A stretch of 12,667 nucleotides of DNA from Candidatus Zixiibacteriota bacterium (GTDB taxonomy: Bacteria > Zixibacteria > MSB-5A5 > SM1-73): assembly GCA_023127875.1 (NCBI GenBank), contig JAGMFA010000056.1, positions 1 to 12,667 of the forward strand, given 5' to 3'. The translations under genes and the position numbers were made by a program. Below, piece by piece: positions 1-6,137 of this stretch; the first letter of the stretch is position 1, and the number at the start of each line of letters is the position of its first letter. Under the pieces are notes generated by a model. It saw only the letters and a list, made by a program, of their open reading frames with translations, did no database searches and was not told the DNA's origin.

Positions 1-48
1 AAAAGAAAGTCCACAAGATCCATGGGAAAAGTTTGGGAGGATGAATGA
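1..48 (+). CDS. 3' end of an upstream gene (partial)
   Basis: Frame 1 is open from the window edge and reads KRKSTRSMGKVWEDE followed by TGA at 46-48. The stop overlaps the next gene's start in an ATGA (45-48), the classic arrangement of translationally coupled genes. Its last codons (tttgggaggatgaa) also contain the GGGAGG ribosome-binding site of the next gene. Only 15 residues are visible, so the product cannot be named. The overlap is the main reason to believe it is real; chance openness of 15 codons is possible. Confidence 0.5.
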   Translation, partial: KRKSTRSMGKVWEDE

Positions 49-2528
49 TAAAAAAACCGATTTTGATAGCCATGATTTTGATTGTAGTTCTGTTTCCGAC
101 TGAATCCCGGGGTGGTATGAATTTAAGTCTGGACGACCCTTTTCCGGGATTTTCCAGCAATGATGTTGGAGATATACGTGTTATGTATCAGCCGGGTGGT
201 GATACCATCATCTGGGTGGGAACAGCTAAGGGAGTTTCCAAGACCACTAACAGAGGAGCAAGCTGGTTTTTCTACGATCTTCGAAACGGTTTGAATCAAA
301 ATGAGATCTCTGCCTTGGCTGTCTCAGATACCACCCTATGGGTGGCCACTGCTTACGGCAAGTTAGTTGAAGAGGAACTGGTTCCTTATGGGAGAGGATT
401 CAACAAAACGGAAGATTTCGGCGACACCTGGGATTCATTCATTCCAGAGCAGGTTGACTATGCGGGAATGATCGCCTATGATATCGCTATAGATGACACC
501 ACAGTCTGGGCCGCCTGCTGGTATGGTGGGCTTATCCGTTCGCAGGATGGCGGGCAAACCTGGGAGAACGTATTCGCGGATTCCTTTGCCCAAAAGGACT
601 TCGAGGAAGAGCGCTTCCAGCATCTGAATAACCGCTTCTTTGCGGTGGTGGTAGACACGGTTTGTCCGATAGAAAAAAAGTTAAAGAATTCGATCAATGA
701 TATCGCCTACGATGGCAATTTGATCTGGGTGGCAACTCAGAACGGTTTACAAGCCAGTGCGGATTTAGGAGAGAGTTGGTTTGCCTATGACACCACCAGT
801 GGACTTAGTGCAAATGGGGTTTATAGCTTAGCAGGCTACACCTCCTTTTCGGAAGACGATACTACATCTTTTCTTTGTGTGGGAGTTTATAGTGGAGAGA
901 AAGAATACGAGCTACCGCTTTTGCCCAGCTTAACCGGTGAAGGTTTCAATTACACCTCCGATTATGGGGCAAGTTGGGACACCTCCCGACCGGAGCAGGC
1001 AAGCAATCTGGAAAAATTTGCCTATGACATAGCCATATCTGATACCGTGGTTTGGTCTGTTTGCGGAAAAGGTGGACTTACTCGAAGCTTTGATCGAGGG
1101 GAAACGTGGGAAAACGTTTTTGTCGATTCAGAAATGAATGACGAATTTGTTAGCCTTGCTGTTGATACCACTACTTTGGACACAACGATAATTTGGGGGG
1201 GAACAAGAAACGGACTCTATAAGTTTGTCTATACCGTGAGCGACTCAGCAGATACAGTTTTGTATTTTCTTGAAGGGGATGAGCTTGGTCCCAATTCTGT
1301 TCTTGCCTTAGGGATTCAAGAATACGATCAAAACAAAATCATCTGGGCGAGTGCTTGCTCTGAGGAATTGGAGGTTTCTTCCTGCTCAACCTACAAGAGT
1401 ACGGATGGTGGAGACACATGGACAAGTTGTCTGGGCGGCGTTTGGGTGCGGGATTTTGCCTTTCAAGATTCAGTGGTCTGGACGGCCTCATATGATGAAC
1501 TAAGAAGAACCAAAGATGGTGGAATGAACTGGGACACTCTTGAGATTGTCGATAGCACAAGACAGAAGATAATTCCTTCAAACTTTACCTCTGTGTGTTT
1601 AGTTGACACTACCATCTGGGCAGGCACGGTGGACGGGTTGGCAAAATCTGAAGACGATGGCCTGACCTGGGAGGTGACCAAGTTCGCTAATTCCTTCAAG
1701 AAAGCCATCTGGGCGGGGAGTGCAGCGGGGATTTATAAGTTCATATATAATTATCGGGATGTATTTGACACTGTGCTCAATTACTATTCCTACGTGGACG
1801 GTATAACCGGAGATTGGGTGGTCAGTTTGGCTATCCAAGAATATGGGGACAAAAAGGTCATCTGGGCAGGGACTCGACCTACCTATTCCGGCAAAGATGG
1901 TGCCAGCTTCAGCACGGACGATGGGGCCACCTGGGAGGTAACCCTTCTGGGTGATCCCGTCTGGAATTTTGCTTTTGACGACTCGGTCATCTGGGCGGCA
2001 ACCAGCTCCGGGCTAAAAAGATCTTATGATTGGGGAGATAATTGGGAGGTTTTCAATTTCATGGAAGACGAATTCAGCCAGAGCAGAATATCCAGTTCGG
2101 AATTCACCTCCGTGACAATAATTGATGGGGAGGTTTGGGCAGGAAACGTAGATGGGTTAGTGAAAACCCAGGATGGCGGAGATTCCTGGGACGTAATTCG
2201 CACTGCCGTGCCCATCGGGACGAAGGGCTCGGAGACGGCTTACGCTTATCCTTCGCCTTTTTCCCCAATTCTGGAAGGTGGGCAGGTGGTAAGAATTCAT
2301 CACCGCCCCCGACAGGATGGACCGGTCACCATAAAAATATATGATTTCGCCATGAATTTGGTCATCACCCTGGCAGATGGCCAGCATCGGTTTGCAGGTG
2401 AAGAGTATGACCAGCCCTGGAACGGGAGAAACGAAAAAGGTGATCTGGTTGCCAATGGGGTTTACTTCTTCAAGGTGGAGGCCGCCGGAGGTCAGACCGA
2501 ATGGGGAAAGTTGGTCATATTGAAGTAA
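45..2528 (+). CDS. Secreted Asp-box (BNR-like) repeat protein with C-terminal FlgD-like Ig domain
   Basis: An 827-aa exported protein. The start ATG has GGGAGG at 35-40 and is followed by a signal peptide (MIKK, then a hydrophobic run to about residue 18, SRG near 21-23). The body carries twelve Asp-box motifs of the form S/T-x-D-x-G-x-x-W, ending at W74, W129, W173, W245, W311, W355, W459, W496, W542, W630, W667 and W715. Such motifs mark beta-propeller blades in sialidase/Vps10/photosystem-assembly-like folds, but no catalytic sialidase set is evident. Larger units are duplicated: residues about 119-180 match 300-362, and about 382-545 match 554-718. Residues about 731-827 resemble a FlgD Ig-like/T9SS-type C-terminal domain: YPSPFSP, then PWNGRNEKGDLVANGVYFFK and a GKLVILK end. 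It is probably an extracellular or surface protein of unknown ligand, perhaps carried by the PorV-like proteins nearby (inference). It is coupled to the upstream gene by ATGA. Confidence 0.9.
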   Translation: MIKKPILIAMILIVVLFPTESRGGMNLSLDDPFPGFSSNDVGDIRVMYQPGGDTIIWVGTAKGVSKTTNRGASWFFYDLRNGLNQNEISALAVSDTTLWVATAYGKLVEEELVPYGRGFNKTEDFGDTWDSFIPEQVDYAGMIAYDIAIDDTTVWAACWYGGLIRSQDGGQTWENVFADSFAQKDFEEERFQHLNNRFFAVVVDTVCPIEKKLKNSINDIAYDGNLIWVATQNGLQASADLGESWFAYDTTSGLSANGVYSLAGYTSFSEDDTTSFLCVGVYSGEKEYELPLLPSLTGEGFNYTSDYGASWDTSRPEQASNLEKFAYDIAISDTVVWSVCGKGGLTRSFDRGETWENVFVDSEMNDEFVSLAVDTTTLDTTIIWGGTRNGLYKFVYTVSDSADTVLYFLEGDELGPNSVLALGIQEYDQNKIIWASACSEELEVSSCSTYKSTDGGDTWTSCLGGVWVRDFAFQDSVVWTASYDELRRTKDGGMNWDTLEIVDSTRQKIIPSNFTSVCLVDTTIWAGTVDGLAKSEDDGLTWEVTKFANSFKKAIWAGSAAGIYKFIYNYRDVFDTVLNYYSYVDGITGDWVVSLAIQEYGDKKVIWAGTRPTYSGKDGASFSTDDGATWEVTLLGDPVWNFAFDDSVIWAATSSGLKRSYDWGDNWEVFNFMEDEFSQSRISSSEFTSVTIIDGEVWAGNVDGLVKTQDGGDSWDVIRTAVPIGTKGSETAYAYPSPFSPILEGGQVVRIHHRPRQDGPVTIKIYDFAMNLVITLADGQHRFAGEEYDQPWNGRNEKGDLVANGVYFFKVEAAGGQTEWGKLVILK

Positions 2529-2588
2529 TTTTAGCAGATGAGTCTGTCGAGAGACTACAAAGAGATATCTGAAAAAGTGAAGGAGAGC

Positions 2589-2659
2589 GGTCGGGCAAGA
2601 TGCCCGACCTACGAAAATTCAATGACTTATGTTCCCGTAGGCAGGGCTTCCAGCCCTGC
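2589..2659. repeat. Divergent pair of GTAG-tagged hairpins (REP/BIME-like)
   Basis: Minus-strand unit: GTAG (2612-2609) directly followed by a hairpin with arms GTCGGGCA/TGCCCGAC and a 3-nt loop (2608-2590). Plus-strand unit: GTAG (2637-2640) directly followed by a hairpin with arms gcagggct/agccctgc and loop tcc (2641-2659). The two tags face away from each other across 24 nt. This spacer also produces open frames that are only read-through of the palindromes. Confidence 0.75.
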
Positions 2660-2699
2660 AGAACGAGTTTTTCAGAGCTCTCACAAAAATACCCTTTAT

Positions 2700-2743
2700 G
2701 TCGTTCTGACCCCGCCTTTGGCGGGACTCAGAATGACATTTTT
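2700..2743 (+). terminator. Long imperfect hairpin followed by T5, candidate terminator
   Basis: Outer arms gtcgttctga (2700-2709) and tcagaatgac (2728-2737) pair with one G:U. Inner arms cccgcc (2711-2716) and ggcggg (2720-2725) enclose ttt. TTTTT follows at 2739-2743, so it can act as a rho-independent terminator between the Asp-box gene and the PorV-like gene. It lies about 170 nt after the stop, and its core recurs elsewhere in the window, so it may be a dispersed repeat that was adopted as a terminator. Confidence 0.5.
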
Positions 2744-2777
2744 CGACCACCTCAGACCTTAGGAATGAATTGGATAC

Positions 2778-2784
2778 AAGGAGA
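2778..2784 (+). promoter_or_regulatory. Ribosome-binding site that decides the start at 2791
   Basis: AAGGAGA at 2778-2784 lies 6 nt before ATG 2791. It lies downstream of the alternative in-frame TTG at 2770, which has no such site. This favours the ATG. Confidence 0.75.
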
Positions 2785-2790
2785 AGAAAG

Positions 2791-3735
2791 ATGTTTAAGA
2801 AATGTATTCTAACAATATTTCTAATCTTGACGCTATTTTGTTCGGCCGCTTTTGCTGAGACCGGAGACGGAGGTTATGCGGGTCCGTTTCTTCAGTTGGG
2901 CTTTGGAGCCAGAGCTTTAGGGATGGGAGGAGCATTTGTGGCGGTGGCGGATGACGCCACCGGAGGATTTTTCAATCCGGCCGGCTTGACTCAACTCACC
3001 AAACGCACCTTCGGAACGTTTTACAGAAAGATGACCTTGGACCGAAGGTTAAGCTACGTGGTTTATAATCAACCGATACGAGACGAAGCGACTATCGCTT
3101 TAGCTTGGACTAATGCCGGTGTGGGAGACGTGATGGGAAGAGACCCAGATGGGTATCCAACTGAGGAGATCACCAATTATCAGAATGCGGTTCAGCTGTT
3201 TCTGGGACGCAGAATCATAGACGAATTATCCGTGGGTCTGACAATGGAATATTTACAGTATAATTTGGCTAACATCAACGCTTATGGAATCGGATTCGGT
3301 TTCTCTGCTATGGGAAAGCCCATACCGGAATTGCGTCTGGGGGTTGCGGTTGAAAATCTGGGGATGAAGTATTCCTGGACCTCCGGAGATTATTGGAAAC
3401 GCATTGATTCAGATATTTTGGGCTCTTCGGTCACAGAAGAATTTCCGTTCAACTTAAGGTTCGGGGTGTCTTATCTCCTTTTAGAGGGCAGAATTCTCCT
3501 CTCTTCTGAGATTGACAAGAACGAAAAACAGGAGGCAAAAATCCATCTGGGGGTGGAAGGTTGGGCGCTGGAGAATGTGGCGGGGAGGATAGGATACGAT
3601 CGGGGATCATTAACTCTGGGGCTGGGATTAAGGCACAAAATTCAGACTGCTGTTTTAGGTTTTGACTACGCCTTCATTACCAGCCGGGTGGAGGATGATG
3701 CAGATCATCTGATCTCCCTTCAATTTGAATTCTGA
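2791..3735 (+). CDS. PorV/PorQ-family outer-membrane protein (first copy)
   Basis: A 314-aa protein from ATG 2791; a frame-consistent TTG at 2770 would add seven charged residues but lacks a ribosome-binding site. The signal peptide is MFKK, then a hydrophobic core, ending AFA with likely cleavage before ETGDGG. The mature N-terminus has the family hallmarks: FLQLGFGARALGMGGAF at about 33-49 and a GGFFNPAGL motif at 58-66, as in PorV/PorQ and FadL-like barrels. The rest is alternating amphipathic strands ending in a C-terminal Phe, typical of outer-membrane barrels. PorV in Bacteroidetes type IX secretion binds cargo C-terminal domains and passes them to the sortase PorU. Many candidate phyla carry such paralogues without a demonstrated T9SS, so a role in that pathway is inferred only. 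It follows the Asp-box protein gene and precedes a second family member. Confidence 0.85.
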   Translation: MFKKCILTIFLILTLFCSAAFAETGDGGYAGPFLQLGFGARALGMGGAFVAVADDATGGFFNPAGLTQLTKRTFGTFYRKMTLDRRLSYVVYNQPIRDEATIALAWTNAGVGDVMGRDPDGYPTEEITNYQNAVQLFLGRRIIDELSVGLTMEYLQYNLANINAYGIGFGFSAMGKPIPELRLGVAVENLGMKYSWTSGDYWKRIDSDILGSSVTEEFPFNLRFGVSYLLLEGRILLSSEIDKNEKQEAKIHLGVEGWALENVAGRIGYDRGSLTLGLGLRHKIQTAVLGFDYAFITSRVEDDADHLISLQFEF

Positions 3736-3754
3736 GACTGAAAAACCAATTTGC

Positions 3755-3806
3755 GTAGTTGCCCGATTCATCGGGCAAATGAGTGCTTGATGAATCAAGC
3801 AACTAC
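3755..3806. repeat. Convergent BIME-like element, copy 1
   Basis: GTAG (3755-3758), tt, then hairpin gcccga-ttca-tcgggc (3761-3776). An 8-nt linker follows, then hairpin gcttga-tgaa-tcaagc (3785-3800), aa, and CTAC (3803-3806). The outer gtagtt/aactac pair gives a three-way junction. The second arm is close to the reverse complement of the first, with cc/gg exchanged for tt/aa. Confidence 0.8.
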
Positions 3807-3894
3807 CCCCAAATGAACTTATTCGGAAACGCCATTGGTTGCGTTGGAATACTGGTATCCCGACGAAAGGTCAGAGTCCCGATGCGACCCAAGA

Positions 3895-3945
3895 GTAGTC
3901 GCCCGATTCATCGGGCAAAAGAAGCTTGATAAATCAAGCAACTAC
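3895..3945. repeat. Convergent BIME-like element, copy 2
   Basis: Same layout as the element at 3755-3806, with about five differences including one deletion. It has GTAG (3895-3898), hairpin gcccga-ttca-tcgggc (3901-3916), hairpin gcttga-taaa-tcaagc (3924-3939) and CTAC (3942-3945). Both stems are intact. The changes fall in the loop, the linker and the base of the outer stem. Confidence 0.8.
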
Positions 3946-3970
3946 CTTTAAATAAACATTTAGTCTGAAA

Positions 3971-3999
3971 TTCATAAATTTACTGAACAATCACATAAT
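3971..3999 (+). promoter_or_regulatory. Candidate sigma70-type promoter
   Basis: TTCATA (3971-3976, 4/6 to TTGACA), a 17-nt spacer, and CATAAT (3994-3999, 5/6 to TATAAT), in the AT-rich stretch before the hydrolase gene. It would give a leader of about 130 nt containing the hairpins at 4018-4092. Short motifs like this arise by chance in AT-rich DNA. Confidence 0.3.
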
Positions 4000-4017
4000 T
4001 TGAATAGTAAAGGAAAG

Positions 4018-4092
4018 CGCAGGCTAAAGCCTGCGGCTACCGGTTTATGTTTTCATTGAGAAAGAATATTGAGGTAGCCGCCCATTGGGGCG
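4018..4092. repeat. Divergent pair of GTAG-tagged hairpins
   Basis: Minus-strand unit: GTAG (4040-4037), one C, then hairpin CGCAGGC-TTTA-GCCTGCG (4035-4018). Plus-strand unit: GTAG (4074-4077), one C, then cgccc-attg-gggcg (4079-4092). The flanks cggctacc (4034-4041) and ggtagccg (4073-4080) are also inverted repeats of each other. It ends 43 nt before the hydrolase start codon. Confidence 0.75.
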
Positions 4093-4135
4093 TTAAAAAA
4101 GATAACCAAAGTTATGCATTGGTTTCGATTCGCGA

Positions 4136-4981
4136 ATGATTTTAAAAAGACTTAGCGAAAGCGTTTATTGTATCTTGGGGGGAGAGAAGGAGCCAAACAC
4201 CGGATTTGTGGTGGGCAAGAACGGTGTTCTGGTTATCGATACCACCTTTTCGCCCTACCATGCTACCCTGATGTTGAAACATATAAGGTCGGTTACCCAG
4301 AAGCCGATCAGGTACGTATTCAATACCCACCATCATTCTGATCACACCTTTGGTAATCAGGTCTTCTCCGCCAAGGTGATAGCTTGTCGGGAATGCAAAG
4401 AGATTATGAGCGCTCTACTTGAGACGGAATGGAGCAGAGAATCTATCCAGAAATGGACAGACGAAAATCCGGAGTGGAAGAAAAAATTAGCCAATCTGAA
4501 GATAACTCTTCCAGATCTGACCTTTGACGAGGGATATGAGATAGACTTAGGCAACCTGAAGGTAAGTTTAAGACATCTGGGTGGTCATACCAAAGACTCC
4601 TCCATAGCTTACATTCCCTCCTCAAAAGTTTTGTTTGCTGGTGATCTCATTTTTCAGGGGCGATACCCGTATACAAAAGATGCAGATATGCAGACATGGC
4701 TATCGGCTTTAAAAACCATACAGAAGATGGATTTCGAGATCCTGGTTCCCGGACATGGATTCTTATGTGATAAAAAGGATGTAGAGCAATTCATGGGGTA
4801 TTTTGAGAACCTGTTGGAAAACTGCAGAAAATTCATCCAGGAAAACTTTCCCCTAACTGAGATTGTGAAGAAAAAGGAATTTTTGAAATTTGCCCGCCGC
4901 AACGTGAACAGACATCAGGAGAATATAAAAAAAGTTTATGTCGAACTGACTCAAGGATTCATCCTGAAGGATTCATCCTGA
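4136..4981 (+). CDS. Metallo-beta-lactamase-fold hydrolase
   Basis: A 281-aa cytoplasmic protein without a signal peptide. The metal-ligand set of the MBL superfamily is complete: THHHSDH at 64-70 (H65, H67, D69, H70), GGHT with H151, AGD with D170, and PGH with H207. This supports a di-metal hydrolase. The closest-looking groups are broad Zn-hydrolases such as glyoxalase II-like or quinoprotein-associated MBL proteins; the substrate cannot be told from sequence. The C-terminal quarter is helical and rich in Lys/Glu. ATG 4136 is the only reasonable start: the frame has a stop at 4103-4105, no other start codon lies between, and no Shine-Dalgarno is visible. The last codons lie in a 14-bp tandem duplication. 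The stop is 11 nt from the second PorV-like gene, so the two are probably co-transcribed. Confidence 0.9.
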   Translation: MILKRLSESVYCILGGEKEPNTGFVVGKNGVLVIDTTFSPYHATLMLKHIRSVTQKPIRYVFNTHHHSDHTFGNQVFSAKVIACRECKEIMSALLETEWSRESIQKWTDENPEWKKKLANLKITLPDLTFDEGYEIDLGNLKVSLRHLGGHTKDSSIAYIPSSKVLFAGDLIFQGRYPYTKDADMQTWLSALKTIQKMDFEILVPGHGFLCDKKDVEQFMGYFENLLENCRKFIQENFPLTEIVKKKEFLKFARRNVNRHQENIKKVYVELTQGFILKDSS

Positions 4982-4985
4982 AGGA
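4953..4985 (+). repeat. 14-bp tandem duplication at the hydrolase/PorV-like gene junction
   Basis: The unit aaggattcatcctg occurs at 4953-4966 and again at 4967-4980, and aagga (4981-4985) begins a partial third copy. It encodes the last residues and stop of the hydrolase and runs into the ribosome-binding site of the next gene. The length is not a multiple of three, so the copy number sets the reading frame across the junction. Confidence 0.9.
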
Positions 4986-4988
4986 GAG
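4981..4988 (+). promoter_or_regulatory. Ribosome-binding site supporting the TTG start at 4993
   Basis: AAGGAGAG starts at the last base of the hydrolase stop codon and ends 4 nt before TTG 4993. No ATG lies near the signal-peptide start in that frame, so this site fixes the unusual TTG start. Confidence 0.75.
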
Positions 4989-4992
4989 AGAA

Positions 4993-5943
4993 TTGAAGAA
5001 TAAAGTTGTTTTATCTGTTGTTATCCCGATTTTTCTTTGCGCTTTCCTAGTTCCCGAAGCAAATTCCAAGAATGATAAGAGTGGCACCTCGAGTTTGAGC
5101 TTTTTGAAACTTGGAGCTGGTGCAAGGGCTGTGGGAATGGGAGAGGCTTTTTCTGCTCAATCCAATGGGGTGGCTTCGCCCTTCTGGAACCCGGCGGCAC
5201 TTTCCGGCATACAAGGAACACAGATCAGTTTAACCCATACTCAGTGGTTTCAAGACGTAACTGCCGAACATTTCTCCTCCGCCACCAAAGTGGGCGAGAA
5301 CGTCTTTGGTTTAAGTCTATCTCTGGGCAAGGTTCCGGATATTCAAAAGAGAGGGGAAGTCGCCACTACTGAACCACTCGCCCTTTTTGATGCTCACGAT
5401 GTGGTCTTCTCGTTTTCCTATGCCCGAGATTTGAGAGAGAAATATGCCATAGGACTTTCAGTAAAATGGATCTATGAGAAGATCGACATCTCTTCAGCCA
5501 GCGGACTGGGATTTGATTTGGGCGGAATCTTTTCTCCATTTGCTGAAACAGGAAAACCTGTTCTGCAAGACCTCACATTCGGTGCCGCCGTTTTGAATCT
5601 GGGTTCCAAAATGAAATTTGAAGAAGAAAGCTTCAATCTCCCTACCCAGTACAAAGCAGGGGTGAGCTATTCTACGGAAAGAGAACAATTGCAAAGCGAT
5701 TTCACCCTAAGCCTCGATTTGGTCAAGCCCAGAGACGATGATATGAAAGCTCATTTGGGTGGAGAATATGGCTTATACGAAAGCTTCAAGTTGCGATTAG
5801 GCTATCAATTCGGTTATGACGAAAAAAACCTTTCATTCGGAATGGGGATAAAATTCAAAAAGTATGCCATTGACTACGCATTTCTTCCCTACAAGTCAGA
5901 TTTGGGTGATGTGCATTGTGTATCTTTCGATGTCGAATTTTAG
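4993..5943 (+). CDS. PorV/PorQ-family outer-membrane protein (second copy)
   Basis: A 316-aa protein starting at TTG, justified by the adjacent AAGGAGAG and by a signal peptide that begins right there (MKNK, hydrophobic core to about residue 20, likely cleavage near EANS-K). The family signature is FLKLGAGARAVGMGEAF at 37-53 followed by SPFWNPAAL at 62-70. Amphipathic beta strands follow, ending in a Phe after a Ser-x-Asp-Val-Glu strand. It is clearly related to the protein at 2791-3735 in architecture and motifs but diverged in sequence, so it is a paralogue and not a recent duplicate. It probably sits in the outer membrane as a barrel and may act as a secretion shuttle or lipid/solute pore (inference). 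It lies in a two-gene unit behind the MBL-fold hydrolase. Confidence 0.87.
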   Translation: MKNKVVLSVVIPIFLCAFLVPEANSKNDKSGTSSLSFLKLGAGARAVGMGEAFSAQSNGVASPFWNPAALSGIQGTQISLTHTQWFQDVTAEHFSSATKVGENVFGLSLSLGKVPDIQKRGEVATTEPLALFDAHDVVFSFSYARDLREKYAIGLSVKWIYEKIDISSASGLGFDLGGIFSPFAETGKPVLQDLTFGAAVLNLGSKMKFEEESFNLPTQYKAGVSYSTEREQLQSDFTLSLDLVKPRDDDMKAHLGGEYGLYESFKLRLGYQFGYDEKNLSFGMGIKFKKYAIDYAFLPYKSDLGDVHCVSFDVEF

Positions 5944-5990
5944 GATTATTCTTAAGTGTCAAGCTCCATAGATTTTGGAAAAATCCCTTC

Positions 5991-6061
5991 GGCAGGGCTA
6001 AATGCTCTGCCCTATTGTAGGATGTTCATTCTCCAGCATAGAGGCGGGAATTTATCCCGCC
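5991..6061. repeat. Divergent pair of ATAG-tagged hairpins with ATTTA loops
   Basis: Minus-strand unit: ATAG (6015-6012), then a hairpin with arms GGCAGAGC/GCCCTGCC (one G:U) around loop ATTTA (6011-5991). Plus-strand unit: ATAG (6038-6041), one a, then ggcggga-attta-tcccgcc (6043-6061). The gap between the two tags is 22 nt, the same as in the pair at the right edge of the window. Confidence 0.7.
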
Positions 6062-6137
6062 AAAAGTATAGCCTTTTTCTACAATCTCTTCTTTTTGCTT
6101 GTAGGTTTCAAGTGTAAAACAAAGGAGGAAATTCTTT

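Larger units (their letters stand above)
3736..4135. other. 400-bp gene-free block of palindromic repeats
   Basis: No credible gene on either strand. It holds two near-identical 51-52-bp convergent repeats (3755-3806, 3895-3945), an AT-rich stretch with a candidate promoter (3971-3999), and a divergent hairpin pair (4018-4092). The 88 nt between the two repeats contain paired tcccga words (around 3858 and 3877) but no clear fold. Confidence 0.8.

Noticed and set aside
2538..2812. Two overlapping open frames (74 and 70 codons) in the spacer before the first PorV-like gene
   Set aside because: They read through the hairpin repeats, lack ribosome-binding sites and show no protein-like composition.
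3755..3945. CRISPR array
   Set aside because: Only two repeats 88 nt apart with internal two-arm symmetry, no regular spacers and no cas genes.
6067..6120. Promoter for the dehydrogenase (TACAAT at 6080-6085, TTGCTT at 6095-6100)
   Set aside because: No matching partner box at 16-18 nt spacing for either motif.
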